Source: Actinotalea alkalitolerans (lineage in GTDB: Bacteria; Actinomycetota; Actinomycetes; Actinomycetales; Cellulomonadaceae). From it: a stretch of 64,000 nucleotides of DNA. The notes beneath the pieces were generated by a model, which did not search any database, was not told the origin of the DNA, and was given only the letters and a program-made list of their open reading frames with translations. Of the stretch, positions 8,645 through 16,544 are shown piece by piece (position 1 is the stretch's first letter; each line of letters begins with the position of its first letter). A program made the translations under genes and the position numbers. The stretch covers positions 123,066 through 187,065 of the forward strand of contig NZ_JAMBPP010000011.1 of the NCBI RefSeq assembly GCF_023369855.1. The letters are read 5' to 3'.

Positions 8645-9436
8645 ATGGCGATCGACTACCGGCGGTGGTGGGAGCTCGCCGTGGAGCTCCGCGCCGGCGT
8701 GGCCGCCGCTGATGCTGTGCGTGCCGCGGCGCTCGCCCTGGTGGTCGATCTCGATGCGTGGGCGATCGGCCTCGTGGGGTCGCGGCGCACAACGGTCGCC
8801 TACACGCTGGGAGTGCCGTGCCGCCCGTCGCTGGACGTCCGGTTCTGCCTGGAGCAGCCCGACGACGTCCCTCTGCTCGTCCGTCTGCGCCAGGCCGGTC
8901 CGGGTGGTCCGGTGTGCTGCGAGTCGTCTGCTGCGCCGACCGCCGCGTGGGCGCGGTGTGACGAGGACGGGGCCTCGGGCGCCGTGGCGCTGCCGTTGCC
9001 GCTCCCCGTACCGGTGCGGCCCGCCGATCACCCGTGCCGTACGTGGCTCGCGGTCGTTCGCGCCGAGCGGTTCTCGACCGAGGAGCTCGACCTCGTCGCT
9101 CAGGTGCACCGGCTGCTGGCGACGCACCTGGATGCTGATCCGCCCGCGCGCTCGACGGTGCGCTCTGCGAGCAGTGGCCACGTGCCGTCCCGGTCCGCGG
9201 TCGCCACGAGACGCTCGCCCGTCGGGTCGCGCCCGTCGCTGACCACGCGGGAGCTCTCGGTGCTCGCTCTGATGGCGGAGGGTCTGGTGGTGGTGGCGAT
9301 CGGTCGGCGGCTCAAGGTCTCGCCGCGGACGGTGGCCAAGCACCAGGAGAACATCTACCGCAAGCTGGCGGCCGGCGACAGGGTCACCGCGGTTCTCCGT
9401 GCCCAGGCCGAGGGGCTGCTCGAGCGGGTGTCCTGA
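8645..9436 (+). CDS. LuxR-type transcriptional regulator with GAF-like sensor region
   Basis: DNA-binding regulator of 263 residues. The start MAIDYRRWWELA at 8645 follows a strong GGGGGG ribosome site. Residues ~5-165 look like a GAF-type sensor (VEL..ADAVRAAALALVV at the start, EELDLVAQVHRLLATHL at the end), with no identified ligand. The C-terminal ~65 residues are a clear LuxR/NarL helix-turn-helix: LTTRELSVLALMAEG, then VSPRTVAKHQENIYRKL. The architecture recalls actinobacterial GAF-LuxR proteins. Its divergence from the giant-protein operon makes that operon its likely target. Confidence 0.85.
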   Translation: MAIDYRRWWELAVELRAGVAAADAVRAAALALVVDLDAWAIGLVGSRRTTVAYTLGVPCRPSLDVRFCLEQPDDVPLLVRLRQAGPGGPVCCESSAAPTAAWARCDEDGASGAVALPLPLPVPVRPADHPCRTWLAVVRAERFSTEELDLVAQVHRLLATHLDADPPARSTVRSASSGHVPSRSAVATRRSPVGSRPSLTTRELSVLALMAEGLVVVAIGRRLKVSPRTVAKHQENIYRKLAAGDRVTAVLRAQAEGLLERVS

Positions 9437-9457
9437 CCGTGCAACGGCGCGAGAGAT

Positions 9458-9478
9458 GGACCTAGGTCCCTGAGGACC
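9458..9478. promoter_or_regulatory. Palindromic operator candidate upstream of arsR/permease cassette
   Basis: GGACCTAGGTCC (9458-9469) is a perfect 12-base palindrome. Its right half overlaps a second inverted repeat, GGTCC-CTGA-GGACC (9465-9478). It lies 28 bases before the ArsR start at 9506, a typical operator position. The shape also recalls the GGGAC..GTCCC core of DosR-type boxes, so either the adjacent ArsR or a DosR-like regulator could bind. Confidence 0.45.
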
Positions 9479-9505
9479 GTGCCGGGCCGGACGTACGTTT
9501 CAAGC

Positions 9506-9820
9506 ATGGCTGATTCAACGGCGGTTGAGATGACCCTCGGCGGAGCCGACGACGAGGTCGCGCTGCTGCAGGCCGTCGCAGACTCGGTGCGTTGGGCGGT
9601 TCTCGAGGCCCTCTCGGACCGTCAGCTCTGCGTGTGCGACCTCCAGGAGCGCGTGCCCGTGGCGGGGAACCTCCTGAGCTACCACCTCAAGGTGCTGCGC
9701 GAGACCGGACTGGTCGTGGCGACGCGGCGCGGACGATGGATCGACTACGCGCTGGCCGACGACGCGCTGGCACGGCTCGGGCAGGCCTTGCCCGGCAGTC
9801 GACGGGCGGTGCGGTCATGA
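9506..9820 (+). CDS. ArsR/SmtB-family metalloregulator
   Basis: Winged-helix repressor of 104 residues, probably releasing DNA on binding a soft metal or metalloid. The ATG at 9506 was chosen over an upstream one at 9479. Motif QLCVCDLQERV holds the paired Cys (CxC) used by ArsR-type As(III) sensors at the recognition-helix side, and LLSYHLKVLRETGLV is the recognition helix region. Its stop overlaps the start of the permease gene (ATGA), so both form one operon. Confidence 0.88.
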   Translation: MADSTAVEMTLGGADDEVALLQAVADSVRWAVLEALSDRQLCVCDLQERVPVAGNLLSYHLKVLRETGLVVATRRGRWIDYALADDALARLGQALPGSRRAVRS

Positions 9821-10875
9821 CCGCACCGACACGGTCCGAGGTGCAGCCGGTGCGCCGGCAGACCGCTCAGCTGATCGCCGTGCTGATCGGCGTGGCCGTC
9901 GCCTGGGCCGGCCTCTTCGCGCTGAACGAGGTCGCCTGGGACACGGTGCTCGGCGGCTGGATGGGGCTGGACCTGAGCAGCCGGGTCGTCGACGCCGTCC
10001 ACTTCTTCCTCTACGACGTCTCGAAGATCCTGCTGCTGCTGGTCGGGATGATCTTCGCGATCGGGCTGCTGCGCACCACCCTGCGGCCCGAGCGGGTGCG
10101 GACCTTCCTCGAGGGCAAGCCGCTCTGGTTGGCCCTCGGCATGGCCGCTGTCCTGGGCGCGGTCACCCCGTTCTGCTCCTGCTCGTCGATCCCGCTCTTC
10201 ATCGGCTTCGTCGCGGCCGGGGTGCCGCTAGGAGTGACCTTCGCCTTCCTGATCGCGTCCCCGCTGGTCAACGAGGTGGCCGTGGTGATGCTCGCCGACA
10301 TGTTCGGCTGGCAGATCACCGTCGCCTACGTCGCCGCCGGGCTGGGCCTCGCCGTGGCAGCAGGATGGGTCTTCTCCAGGATGCGGCTCGAGCGGTGGGT
10401 CGAGGACTTCGTCTTCGCCGCGCCCGTGTCCAGGCTGGGCGCCGACGGGCACCGGCCGACACTCTCCGAACGGGTGGGTGCGGCACGCGAGGAGACCACG
10501 GACATCGTCGGCCGGGTGTGGAGGTGGGTGATCCTGGGTGTGGCGCTGGGAGCGGGCATCCACGGGTGGGTACCGACGGAGTTCTTCGCCACCTACGCCG
10601 GCCCCGACAACCCGCTTGCCGTGGTCGTCGCGACCGTGATCGGCGTCCCGCTCTACTCCAGCGCTGCCGGGGTGATCCCGATCGCCGAGGCGCTGTGGGC
10701 GAAGGGCATGGCGACCGGCACCGTCATGACCTTCATGATGGCCACCGTCGCCCTGTCGATCCCCGAGCTCGTGCTGCTCAGGCGGGTCCTCAAGGTCCCC
10801 TTGCTCGGCCTGTTCTTCGGCACCGTCGCCGCCGGGATCATGGCCGTCGGCTTCCTGTTCAACGCCGTCTTCTAG
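9817..10875 (+). CDS. ArsP-like permease (DUF318 / PF03773 family)
   Basis: Membrane permease of 352 residues with about eight to nine segments. Family members such as ArsP export trivalent organoarsenicals; others have no known substrate. The diagnostic motif FCSCSSIPLFIGF, with two Cys in a membrane segment, is present near residue 120, as is the companion GVPLYSSAAGVIPIAE in the second half. A hydrophilic loop separates the halves (SRLGADGHRPTLSERV). It overlaps the ArsR gene by 4 bases and is followed by a mini-thioredoxin, a combination commonly seen with this family. Confidence 0.88.
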   Translation: MTAPTRSEVQPVRRQTAQLIAVLIGVAVAWAGLFALNEVAWDTVLGGWMGLDLSSRVVDAVHFFLYDVSKILLLLVGMIFAIGLLRTTLRPERVRTFLEGKPLWLALGMAAVLGAVTPFCSCSSIPLFIGFVAAGVPLGVTFAFLIASPLVNEVAVVMLADMFGWQITVAYVAAGLGLAVAAGWVFSRMRLERWVEDFVFAAPVSRLGADGHRPTLSERVGAAREETTDIVGRVWRWVILGVALGAGIHGWVPTEFFATYAGPDNPLAVVVATVIGVPLYSSAAGVIPIAEALWAKGMATGTVMTFMMATVALSIPELVLLRRVLKVPLLGLFFGTVAAGIMAVGFLFNAVF

Positions 10876-10900
10876 CCGTTCCGTCACGAGAGGTCACACC

Positions 10901-11143
10901 ATGCTGATCAAGATCCTCGGCCCAGGGTGCCGCAACTGCGTCACGCTCGAGCGGGTCACTCGCGAGGCCGTCGCCGACCTCGGGATCGACGCCGAGCTCG
11001 AGAAGGTCACCGACTACGCAGCGATCGTCGGTTACGGGGTCATGAGCACCCCGGGACTGGTCGTCGACGGCGAGGTCGTGCTGTACGGCCGGGTGCCCAC
11101 CGCCGCGCACGTCCGCGAGATCCTGGCCTCGCTCACGGGTTGA
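10901..11143 (+). CDS. Mini-thioredoxin (redox-active disulfide family)
   Basis: An 80-residue thioredoxin-fold protein beginning MLIKILGPGCRNC, with the redox pair Cys10-Cys13, and ending with the cis-Pro region GVMSTPGLVVDGEV. It lacks the first strand and helix of full thioredoxins, as in the small redox-active disulfide protein 2 family. It lies 25 bases after the ArsP-like permease in the same operon and probably reduces or carries the metalloid or thiol handled there. The partner role is inferred. Confidence 0.87.
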   Translation: MLIKILGPGCRNCVTLERVTREAVADLGIDAELEKVTDYAAIVGYGVMSTPGLVVDGEVVLYGRVPTAAHVREILASLTG

Positions 11144-11153
11144 GACCCCCCGG

Positions 11154-12356
11154 TCACCCCGGTTCGTCGGCGGGTGGGGACTCCGTGGTCAGGATGAGCA
11201 CCCGATCGGTGCGCACCACCGCAGCACCCGAGCGGGAGATCACGCTGGGAACTGCGAGGCCGAGCGGACCCGGCGGACCGTAGGCCACCGCGTCCGCACC
11301 GGTCAGCGTGTTGACGACGTGCACCGCGTCGTCCACCCGAAGGTAGGCGAGGACCCCACCCGCCCCGGCCAGGGTGGTGCCAGGTGTCGTCGGGCGGGAC
11401 CAGAGCCGACCGTCTGCCCGATGACCGCTGAGCGCGTCGACGCCCAGGACCACCCAGATCCCCATGGCATCGTCGAGGCGGGCATCCCGGACACCAGTCG
11501 CGACGATCGAACCGGTCGAGACCTCGACCAGGATCCCGACACCCGGTACGGGATCGTCGGCGCGACCGAGGAGCGCGGTGCCCACCGGGGGCGATCCGGC
11601 GCGCAGAGCCGTCACGGTGGCATGGCCCGCGAGCTCGATCTCGGACCTCGCGACCGACCACAACGGCCCGGAGGCACCGACCGCGCGCAGCTCGTCGGCG
11701 GTCGCGGTGAGCACGCTGCCATCGTGCTCGCTGACGACCGTCTCGTCCGGACCATCTGTGGCGAGCACCTCTCCGCTCATGGCGTCGAGCGCCGTACGAG
11801 CGCCGTCCGGTCCGAAGACGAGGCCGGGGCCGGTGTGCGGTCCCGGGGCATCCACGGGTCCCCAGAGGTCGTCCCCGGTCTTCAGGTCGTAGGCGACAGC
11901 ATCGAGCTGGTCCTGTGCCGTGCCCTCATGGGTCAGGACGACGATCGGTCGGTCCAGGGCCGTGCTGAGCACCGCCACCGAGGCCGAGGGGCGCTCCGCC
12001 TCCCACAGGATCACCCCCGTGGCATCCACCGCTGTGAACCGGACCGTCCCGGTCTCGCTGTTCGCTGCCGAGCGCCCGAGGAACACGCCGGCGGACTCCT
12101 GGGGCGCATCCTGCCAACCTGGGTCGACGGCGGTCGAGCCCTCGAAGGCGTAGGGCAGCGCGCGAGGATCGATCTCGACGTGATCGGCCAGAAGCCCCAC
12201 GGGCACCGGACCGTGGGTCGCGGTCGAGGTGCCGGTCTGCGCAGCAGGCGGGTCCGGCTGCTGCGTCGGTGGTGCGCAGCCGCCGGCCAGGGCGACCGCC
12301 GTCGCCACGGGGAGCGCGATGAGCCCTCGGGTGCTGAGTGATGACCGTCCCGTCAC
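11154..12356 (-). CDS. Secreted beta-propeller-like lipoprotein
   Basis: A 400-residue exported protein. The GTG start at 12356 is followed by a lipoprotein signal with lipobox LAGGC (Cys27). The mature part has repeated strands typical of PQQ-like propellers: DLKTGDDLWGP, ALDAMSGEVLATDG, LSGHRADGRLWS. No PQQ ligand residues were identified, so it may be a scaffold or sensor. It overlaps the CcdA-like gene by 4 bases (GTGA) and is last in a three-gene operon with CcdA-like and DsbA-like proteins, which places it in extracytoplasmic redox or folding. Confidence 0.8.
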   Translation of the reverse strand: MTGRSSLSTRGLIALPVATAVALAGGCAPPTQQPDPPAAQTGTSTATHGPVPVGLLADHVEIDPRALPYAFEGSTAVDPGWQDAPQESAGVFLGRSAANSETGTVRFTAVDATGVILWEAERPSASVAVLSTALDRPIVVLTHEGTAQDQLDAVAYDLKTGDDLWGPVDAPGPHTGPGLVFGPDGARTALDAMSGEVLATDGPDETVVSEHDGSVLTATADELRAVGASGPLWSVARSEIELAGHATVTALRAGSPPVGTALLGRADDPVPGVGILVEVSTGSIVATGVRDARLDDAMGIWVVLGVDALSGHRADGRLWSRPTTPGTTLAGAGGVLAYLRVDDAVHVVNTLTGADAVAYGPPGPLGLAVPSVISRSGAAVVRTDRVLILTTESPPADEPG

Positions 12357-13282
12357 GGGAGCACCTGGGTGGTCGGGCGCTCGAGGTCGTGGTCAGGGAC
12401 AGGTCCGGCCGGCTCGCTCGCAACCGGCTCGTGCGAGGGGTGCGCGGGTCCCACGGACCTGCGGCGTAGGAGGAACCAGCCCGCGACCGCCAGGACGGTG
12501 GCTGCGGCCACCACCGCGACGTCGGGGACACGGGCTCCGAGCTGCGTCACCTGCTGCTGCAACCGGACCTGGGTCGAGGCGGAGATCAGCTCGGGCAGGG
12601 CGACCATGCCGTTGGTCAGGAGGAAGGTGATCCCGACGGCGATCAGCAGCAGGCCGGTGGCGGCGGACGTGGTGTGCACCCGCAACCGGCCGACCTGCAC
12701 CTCGTGGCCGCGGAGCCGCGCACGGCCGCCCGTTCCGAGCCGTGTCCAGGACCAGGCGAGGACCACCAGCGGGACCACCATCCCGGCTGCGTAGACCGCG
12801 AGCATGGCGCCCCCGAGGAGGGCCGAGCGCTCCGCGGCCGCCAAGGTCAGGACTGCGCCGAGGATCGGACCGGCGCAGAATCCGGCAACACCGGAGACCG
12901 TGCCCAGGAGGAAGGTCCGCGGCAGCGTTCGCCGTCGGGACGCGGCGGCCTGTATGCGGTCCGAGCCCGGGAGCAGCCGACGCAGGTCGAAGCCGATCCC
13001 GAGCACCTGCAGCACGCCGAAGGCGACGATCAGCACACCTGCGCCGATGACGAGTGCACCCCGGTGTGCGGAGAGCGCCGCGCCCAGCAGCGCTGCTCCG
13101 AGTCCCAGCGGCACCAGGGTGACGGCCAGACCGAGGTAGAAGACGGCCCCGTGCACGAGCAACCGACCGCGCGCGCCGACGGTGCTCGCGAAGAACGCCG
13201 GCAGGAGCAGGGCACCGCATGGGCTGAGCAGGGCCAGCGTGCCGCCGAGGAACGCGGTCAGGAAGCCGATGTCGACCGTCAC
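12353..13282 (-). CDS. CcdA/DsbD-like thiol-reductant membrane transporter
   Basis: Carries reducing equivalents from cytoplasmic thioredoxin across the membrane by thiol-disulfide exchange. The 309-residue protein has about seven segments. The two family Cys are present: Cys22 in LLSPCGALLLPAF and Cys136 in GVAGFCAGPILGAV. A long C-terminal extension with an extra membrane span and a Pro-rich tail follows the core. The GTG start overlaps the stop of the DsbA-like gene. The immediate electron acceptor is presumably that DsbA-like protein. Confidence 0.87.
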   Translation of the reverse strand: MTVDIGFLTAFLGGTLALLSPCGALLLPAFFASTVGARGRLLVHGAVFYLGLAVTLVPLGLGAALLGAALSAHRGALVIGAGVLIVAFGVLQVLGIGFDLRRLLPGSDRIQAAASRRRTLPRTFLLGTVSGVAGFCAGPILGAVLTLAAAERSALLGGAMLAVYAAGMVVPLVVLAWSWTRLGTGGRARLRGHEVQVGRLRVHTTSAATGLLLIAVGITFLLTNGMVALPELISASTQVRLQQQVTQLGARVPDVAVVAAATVLAVAGWFLLRRRSVGPAHPSHEPVASEPAGPVPDHDLERPTTQVLP

Positions 13283-14081
13283 CCGGCCGCCCTGGCCAGT
13301 GCGTCCTCGACCGCGGCGATGAACACCTCGGTCGGCTGGGCACCGACGACGGCTTGCTCGTTGACCAGGAAGCTGGGGGTCGAGAACGCGCCGATCGCGG
13401 CCGCTTCGTCGGCGTTGGCCTTCACCGCCTCATCGACCTCGACCGACGCGAGGTCGGCCCTGAACACGTCGGGGTCGAGGTCGAGGGCCCCAGCGAGTGT
13501 CACCAGGGCCTCTTCGGTCAGGTCGGCGGCCGCCCGCTTCTCCCCGCCGGCGAAGAGCGCGTCGTGGAACTCCCAGAACGCGCCCTGCAAGCCGGCTGCG
13601 TATGCGGCGCGCGCGGCCCGCTCGGAGTCCGGCCCGAACACGGCGATGTCCCGCCACTCGATGCGGAGGTCGCCGGACTCGACGTACTCGAGCATCGTCG
13701 GTTGTGTCTGCTCGGCCCACACCGCGCAGAAGGGGCACTGGTAGTCGGAGTAGACGACCATCACGACGGGTGCGTCCACCGGACCGGCCGCGAGCGGGTC
13801 GGCGGGGTCACGGCGGGCGAGGTCGAGCGTCGCCTGGTCCTGGGGCGTGACCGCCTCGGCCGCAGGTCCGTCCTGGGCGGCTTCGCCCGGTCGCCGGTGG
13901 CGGCTCGGGGTGCCTGCGCGGGCAGGGGCGCGTCCGCGGCGGCGGTGCCGCCCTCGCGCTGCTGCGCGATCACGACCAGCGCGACCGCGAGGCCAGCGAT
14001 GAGCGCCAGGACAAGCCACTGGGTGCGTGACGTGCGAACGGGCGGTCCCGAACCGGTCGTCTGGACGGGTGATGCGGGCAT
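13279..14081 (-). pseudogene. DsbA-family membrane-anchored thiol oxidoreductase, apparent frameshift
   Basis: The 5' part from the ATG at 14081 (AAAGGG ribosome site) encodes one membrane anchor, RTQWLVLALIAGLAVALVVI, then a linker. The thioredoxin domain sits in a different frame: VVMVVYSDYQCPFC with the CPFC active site, and GAFSTPSFLVNEQ with the cis-Pro. The linker reads well up to GDRAK in one frame and from PGEAAQDGPAAEAV in the other, so one base is lost or gained near 13880-13900. Restoring it would give a normal protein of ~267 residues. A sequencing error is as likely as a true mutation. An alternative start at 14019 in the second frame gives an implausible Arg-rich leader without an anchor. 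Confidence 0.75.
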
Positions 14082-14195
14082 GGAGGGACCCTTTCTGCGG
14101 GGGAGTGGTGCCTTGCCAGCAGCAATGACCGGTACGACGGGCGGAGAAGCTGGTGGTCGGAGGGCGATGGGCAGGCGACGCGGACCGCCGGGGTG

Positions 14196-14216
14196 TCTAC
14201 GATGCTGCTTCGTAGA
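14196..14216. promoter_or_regulatory. Inverted repeat, likely BlaI-type operator 1
   Basis: TCTACGA-TGCTGCT-TCGTAGA is a perfect repeat with 7-base arms and a 7-base spacer. It lies in the 158-base region between the divergent DsbA-like and membrane-protein genes. BlaI/MecI repressors bind dyads built on TAC(A/G)A..T(C/T)GTA, and a BlaI-family gene is encoded 640 bases away in the plus-strand operon. Confidence 0.6.
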
Positions 14217-14219
14217 TCT

Positions 14220-14232
14220 CTATGCTGCATAG
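14220..14232. promoter_or_regulatory. Inverted repeat, likely BlaI-type operator 2
   Basis: CTATGC-T-GCATAG is a perfect dyad with one central base, only 3 bases after the first dyad. An in-frame ATG at 14222 lies inside it, one reason to prefer the gene start at 14240. Two adjacent dyads suggest cooperative binding that blocks both divergent promoters. Confidence 0.5.
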
Positions 14233-14239
14233 TAGGCAC

Positions 14240-14866
14240 ATGCCAACGACTCCCCCGACACGGACCGGTGAACCGGGTACGACCCCGCTCCAGGTCGACG
14301 GCCACTGGCTCCCGGCCGCGGAGCCGGCTCGCACCCTGCGTGCCGCAGTGCTCGGCCTGCGCAGCTGGACCGTCCGGCAGTACGTGGCCGCGGGCCTGTT
14401 CTCGGTGGCGTTCGCCCTCCTGATCGGGTACCCGACGGTCCTGATCCCCAACTCGGTCTTCAGCCGTGAGATCGCTGTGCTGGCGTGGAACTACCCGGTG
14501 TGGATCGTCACGTCGGTCCTGGCCGGGATGCTCGCGGCCAGCTACGTCCGACCCGAGGGCCGCGCAGCCGGCCGGTCCCGAGGCGACGGGGCGGACGAGT
14601 CCGCCGAGGTGGTCCCGGGCGACGACGGGGCGGCGCCGAGCAGGCTGGGCATGGCCGGCGGGGTCCTGACCTGGTTCGCGGTCGGGTGCCCGGTCTGCAA
14701 CAAGCTGGCCCTCCTCGCGCTCGGCTACTCGGGTGCGATCACCTGGTTCGCTCCCGTCCAGCCCTACCTCGCGGCGGTGGGGCTCGGGGTGACCGCCGTC
14801 GCCCTGGTCGTCCGGCTCCGCGGCCAGGTGCTGTGCCGACTCGTGCCGAGGTCGTCCCGTGCCTGA
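14240..14866 (+). CDS. Unknown membrane protein with CPVC motif
   Basis: A 208-residue protein from ATG 14240 that I cannot assign. It has five likely membrane segments (QYVAAGLFSVAFALLIGY, AVLAWNYPVWIVTSVLAGML, MAGGVLTWFAVGCPV, LLALGYSGAITWF, AAVGLGVTAVALVV). A charged cytoplasmic or external loop (EGRAAGRSRGDGADES) sits in the middle. Segment three carries GCPVCNKLALL, a CxxC pair at the membrane edge that could take part in thiol or metal chemistry. It is divergent from the DsbA/CcdA-like genes and overlaps the BlaI-type gene by 8 bases. Confidence 0.8.
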   Translation: MPTTPPTRTGEPGTTPLQVDGHWLPAAEPARTLRAAVLGLRSWTVRQYVAAGLFSVAFALLIGYPTVLIPNSVFSREIAVLAWNYPVWIVTSVLAGMLAASYVRPEGRAAGRSRGDGADESAEVVPGDDGAAPSRLGMAGGVLTWFAVGCPVCNKLALLALGYSGAITWFAPVQPYLAAVGLGVTAVALVVRLRGQVLCRLVPRSSRA

Positions 14867-15239
14867 CCCCATGCTGCCGCTGCCCCGCCTCGGAGCTCTC
14901 GAACGACGGGTGATGGACGTGCTGTGGGACTGCCCCGACGACCTGTGCACCAGGCGCGTCCTCGAGCGGCTGACCACGACGCCCCTGGCCTACACGACCA
15001 TCGCGACCGTGCTGACGAACCTGACCCGCAAGGGGTTGACCGAGCGGTTCAGCACCGAGCGCTCCTGGGCCTACCGTCCGCGTCTGGACCGCAACGAGTA
15101 CGTCGCCGGCCTGATGGCCCAGGAGCTCGCGGTGAGCGACGATCGGGCCAGGGCCCTGCATCACCTGGTCCGCGGTCTGGGCCCTGACGACATGGCCGCC
15201 CTGCGCGAGGCCATCCGTCAGGCGCACGCCTCCGCCTGA
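14859..15239 (+). CDS. BlaI/MecI/CopY-family repressor
   Basis: A 126-residue winged-helix repressor. LGALERRVMDVLWD and YTTIATVLTNLTRKGL are the family's first helix and recognition helix blocks. The C-terminal ~45 residues form the dimer region. In beta-lactam resistance BlaI is cleaved through a BlaR1 (M56) partner, but no M56 gene is present here, so a different release signal is likely, perhaps redox or copper. It is co-translated with the CPVC membrane protein and probably represses this operon and the divergent redox operon. Confidence 0.88.
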   Translation: MPDPMLPLPRLGALERRVMDVLWDCPDDLCTRRVLERLTTTPLAYTTIATVLTNLTRKGLTERFSTERSWAYRPRLDRNEYVAGLMAQELAVSDDRARALHHLVRGLGPDDMAALREAIRQAHASA

Positions 15240-15261
15240 GCCCCACGGCCGGGCCCGTGCA

Positions 15262-15281
15262 CCGGGCGAGAGCGCGCCCGG
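15262..15281. terminator. Hairpin between convergent BlaI-type and pfkA genes
   Basis: CCGGGCG-AGAGCG-CGCCCGG forms a 7-pair GC stem with a 6-base loop. It lies between the two stop codons (15239 and 15290) and could serve both directions. No T-run follows, as is usual in GC-rich actinobacteria. Confidence 0.5.
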
Positions 15282-15289
15282 CCCGCTCC

Positions 15290-16420
15290 CTAGTCGCCGA
15301 GCCCGGTGCCGACCTTCCGCGCGGCCGCGATCCAGTCGTGGTCGGCGGGGACGAGCTTGACCTTGCCGGCCACCTCCTCGAGCGGCACGGCCTCGGTGCC
15401 GTCCCCGCGAGCGGCGACCATGCACCCGAACTGACCGCGCGCGACCAGGTCTGCGGCGGCCGCGCCGAGCCGGGTGGCGAGCAGCCTGTCGGCCGCGCAC
15501 GGAGTGCCGCCGCGTTGCACGTAGCCGAGGATCGTCACGCGCGACTCCAGGCCGGTCGCGGCCTCCAGCTGTCGTGCCAGACGGAAGGTGTGCTCCCGCT
15601 GGGCGTCCTCCACGTTGGCCAGGTGCGACTTCGCGGCGCGTACCGCCTCGGGTGTCTTGGCTGCCTTGGCGAGCAGCTTCGCCGCCTCGTAGTCGGCTGA
15701 GTCGTCGATGTCGCGTGCGCCCTCCGCGACCGCGATGACGCTGAACGAGCTGCCTCGGGCGGTCCGCGTCCGGATCGTCTCGGCGACCTTCTCGACGCTG
15801 TACGGGATCTCCGGGATCAGGATGACGTCGGCCCCGCCCGCGATCCCCGCCCCGAGGGCGAGCCAGCCGGCCCGGTGACCCATGATCTCGGTGAGGATGA
15901 TGCGGTGGTGGCTGTGCGCAGTGCTGTGGACGCGGTCGATCGCCTCGGTCGCGATCTCCATGGCGGTGGCGAACCCGAAGCTCGTGTCGGTCATCGCGAT
16001 GTCGTTGTCGATGGTCTTGGGGAGGGTGAGGACGTTGAGCCCCGCCTTGTGCAGCCGGAGGGCGTTCTTGGCCGTTCCGCCCCCGCCGAGGAGGATCAGG
16101 CCGTCCAGACCTTCCTCGGCGTAGTTCTCGACGACGGTCGGCACCATGTCGCGGACCTCGCCGTCGAGGTCGAACTTGTGGACCTTGTCACGGCTGGTCC
16201 CGAGGATGGTGCCGCCGATGGTGAGGATGCCAGACAGCGCGGCGCCGTCCAGCGGGGTGTGGCGGTTGTGCACCAGCCCGGTGATGCCGTCGCGGAAGCC
16301 GATCAGCTCCATGCCGTGGTGCCCGATGGCCGTCTTGCCGAAGCCACGGATGGCGGCGTTCAGTCCGGGGCTGTCGCCGCCGGCGGTCAGGATCCCGATC
16401 CTGCGCTGTGTCGATGCCAT
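15290..16420 (-). CDS. pfkA: 6-phosphofructokinase with altered nucleotide-site motif
   Basis: Phosphorylates fructose 6-phosphate at C1 in glycolysis. The 376-residue protein has the family blocks [18 protein letters not shown] (8-25), [15 protein letters not shown] with the catalytic Asp pair, [16 protein letters not shown] and [18 protein letters not shown]. The usual GGDGT/S (GGEGT in mycobacterial PfkA) reads GGGGTAKN, so the acidic residue that binds Mg-nucleotide is missing. This leaves open whether ATP or pyrophosphate is the donor and whether it is a second, specialised isozyme. It has its own 124-base upstream region. Confidence 0.88.
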   Translation of the reverse strand: MASTQRRIGILTAGGDSPGLNAAIRGFGKTAIGHHGMELIGFRDGITGLVHNRHTPLDGAALSGILTIGGTILGTSRDKVHKFDLDGEVRDMVPTVVENYAEEGLDGLILLGGGGTAKNALRLHKAGLNVLTLPKTIDNDIAMTDTSFGFATAMEIATEAIDRVHSTAHSHHRIILTEIMGHRAGWLALGAGIAGGADVILIPEIPYSVEKVAETIRTRTARGSSFSVIAVAEGARDIDDSADYEAAKLLAKAAKTPEAVRAAKSHLANVEDAQREHTFRLARQLEAATGLESRVTILGYVQRGGTPCAADRLLATRLGAAAADLVARGQFGCMVAARGDGTEAVPLEEVAGKVKLVPADHDWIAAARKVGTGLGD

Positions 16421-16544
16421 GACCGGCCTCTTTCCGTCGGGGGGAGGCGGTCAGTCTGGCGGGGCCAGGGGGGACGCACAAGCGCCGAGCTCCCGCTGGG
16501 GACGCGGGCATCGACCCGCGGGCATCCCGACGCACCGGCGGGGA

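Noticed and set aside
13761..14081. Programmed ribosomal frameshift in the DsbA-like gene
   Set aside because: No slippery heptamer or following stem-loop stands out near 13880-13900; a base loss or a sequence error explains it more simply.
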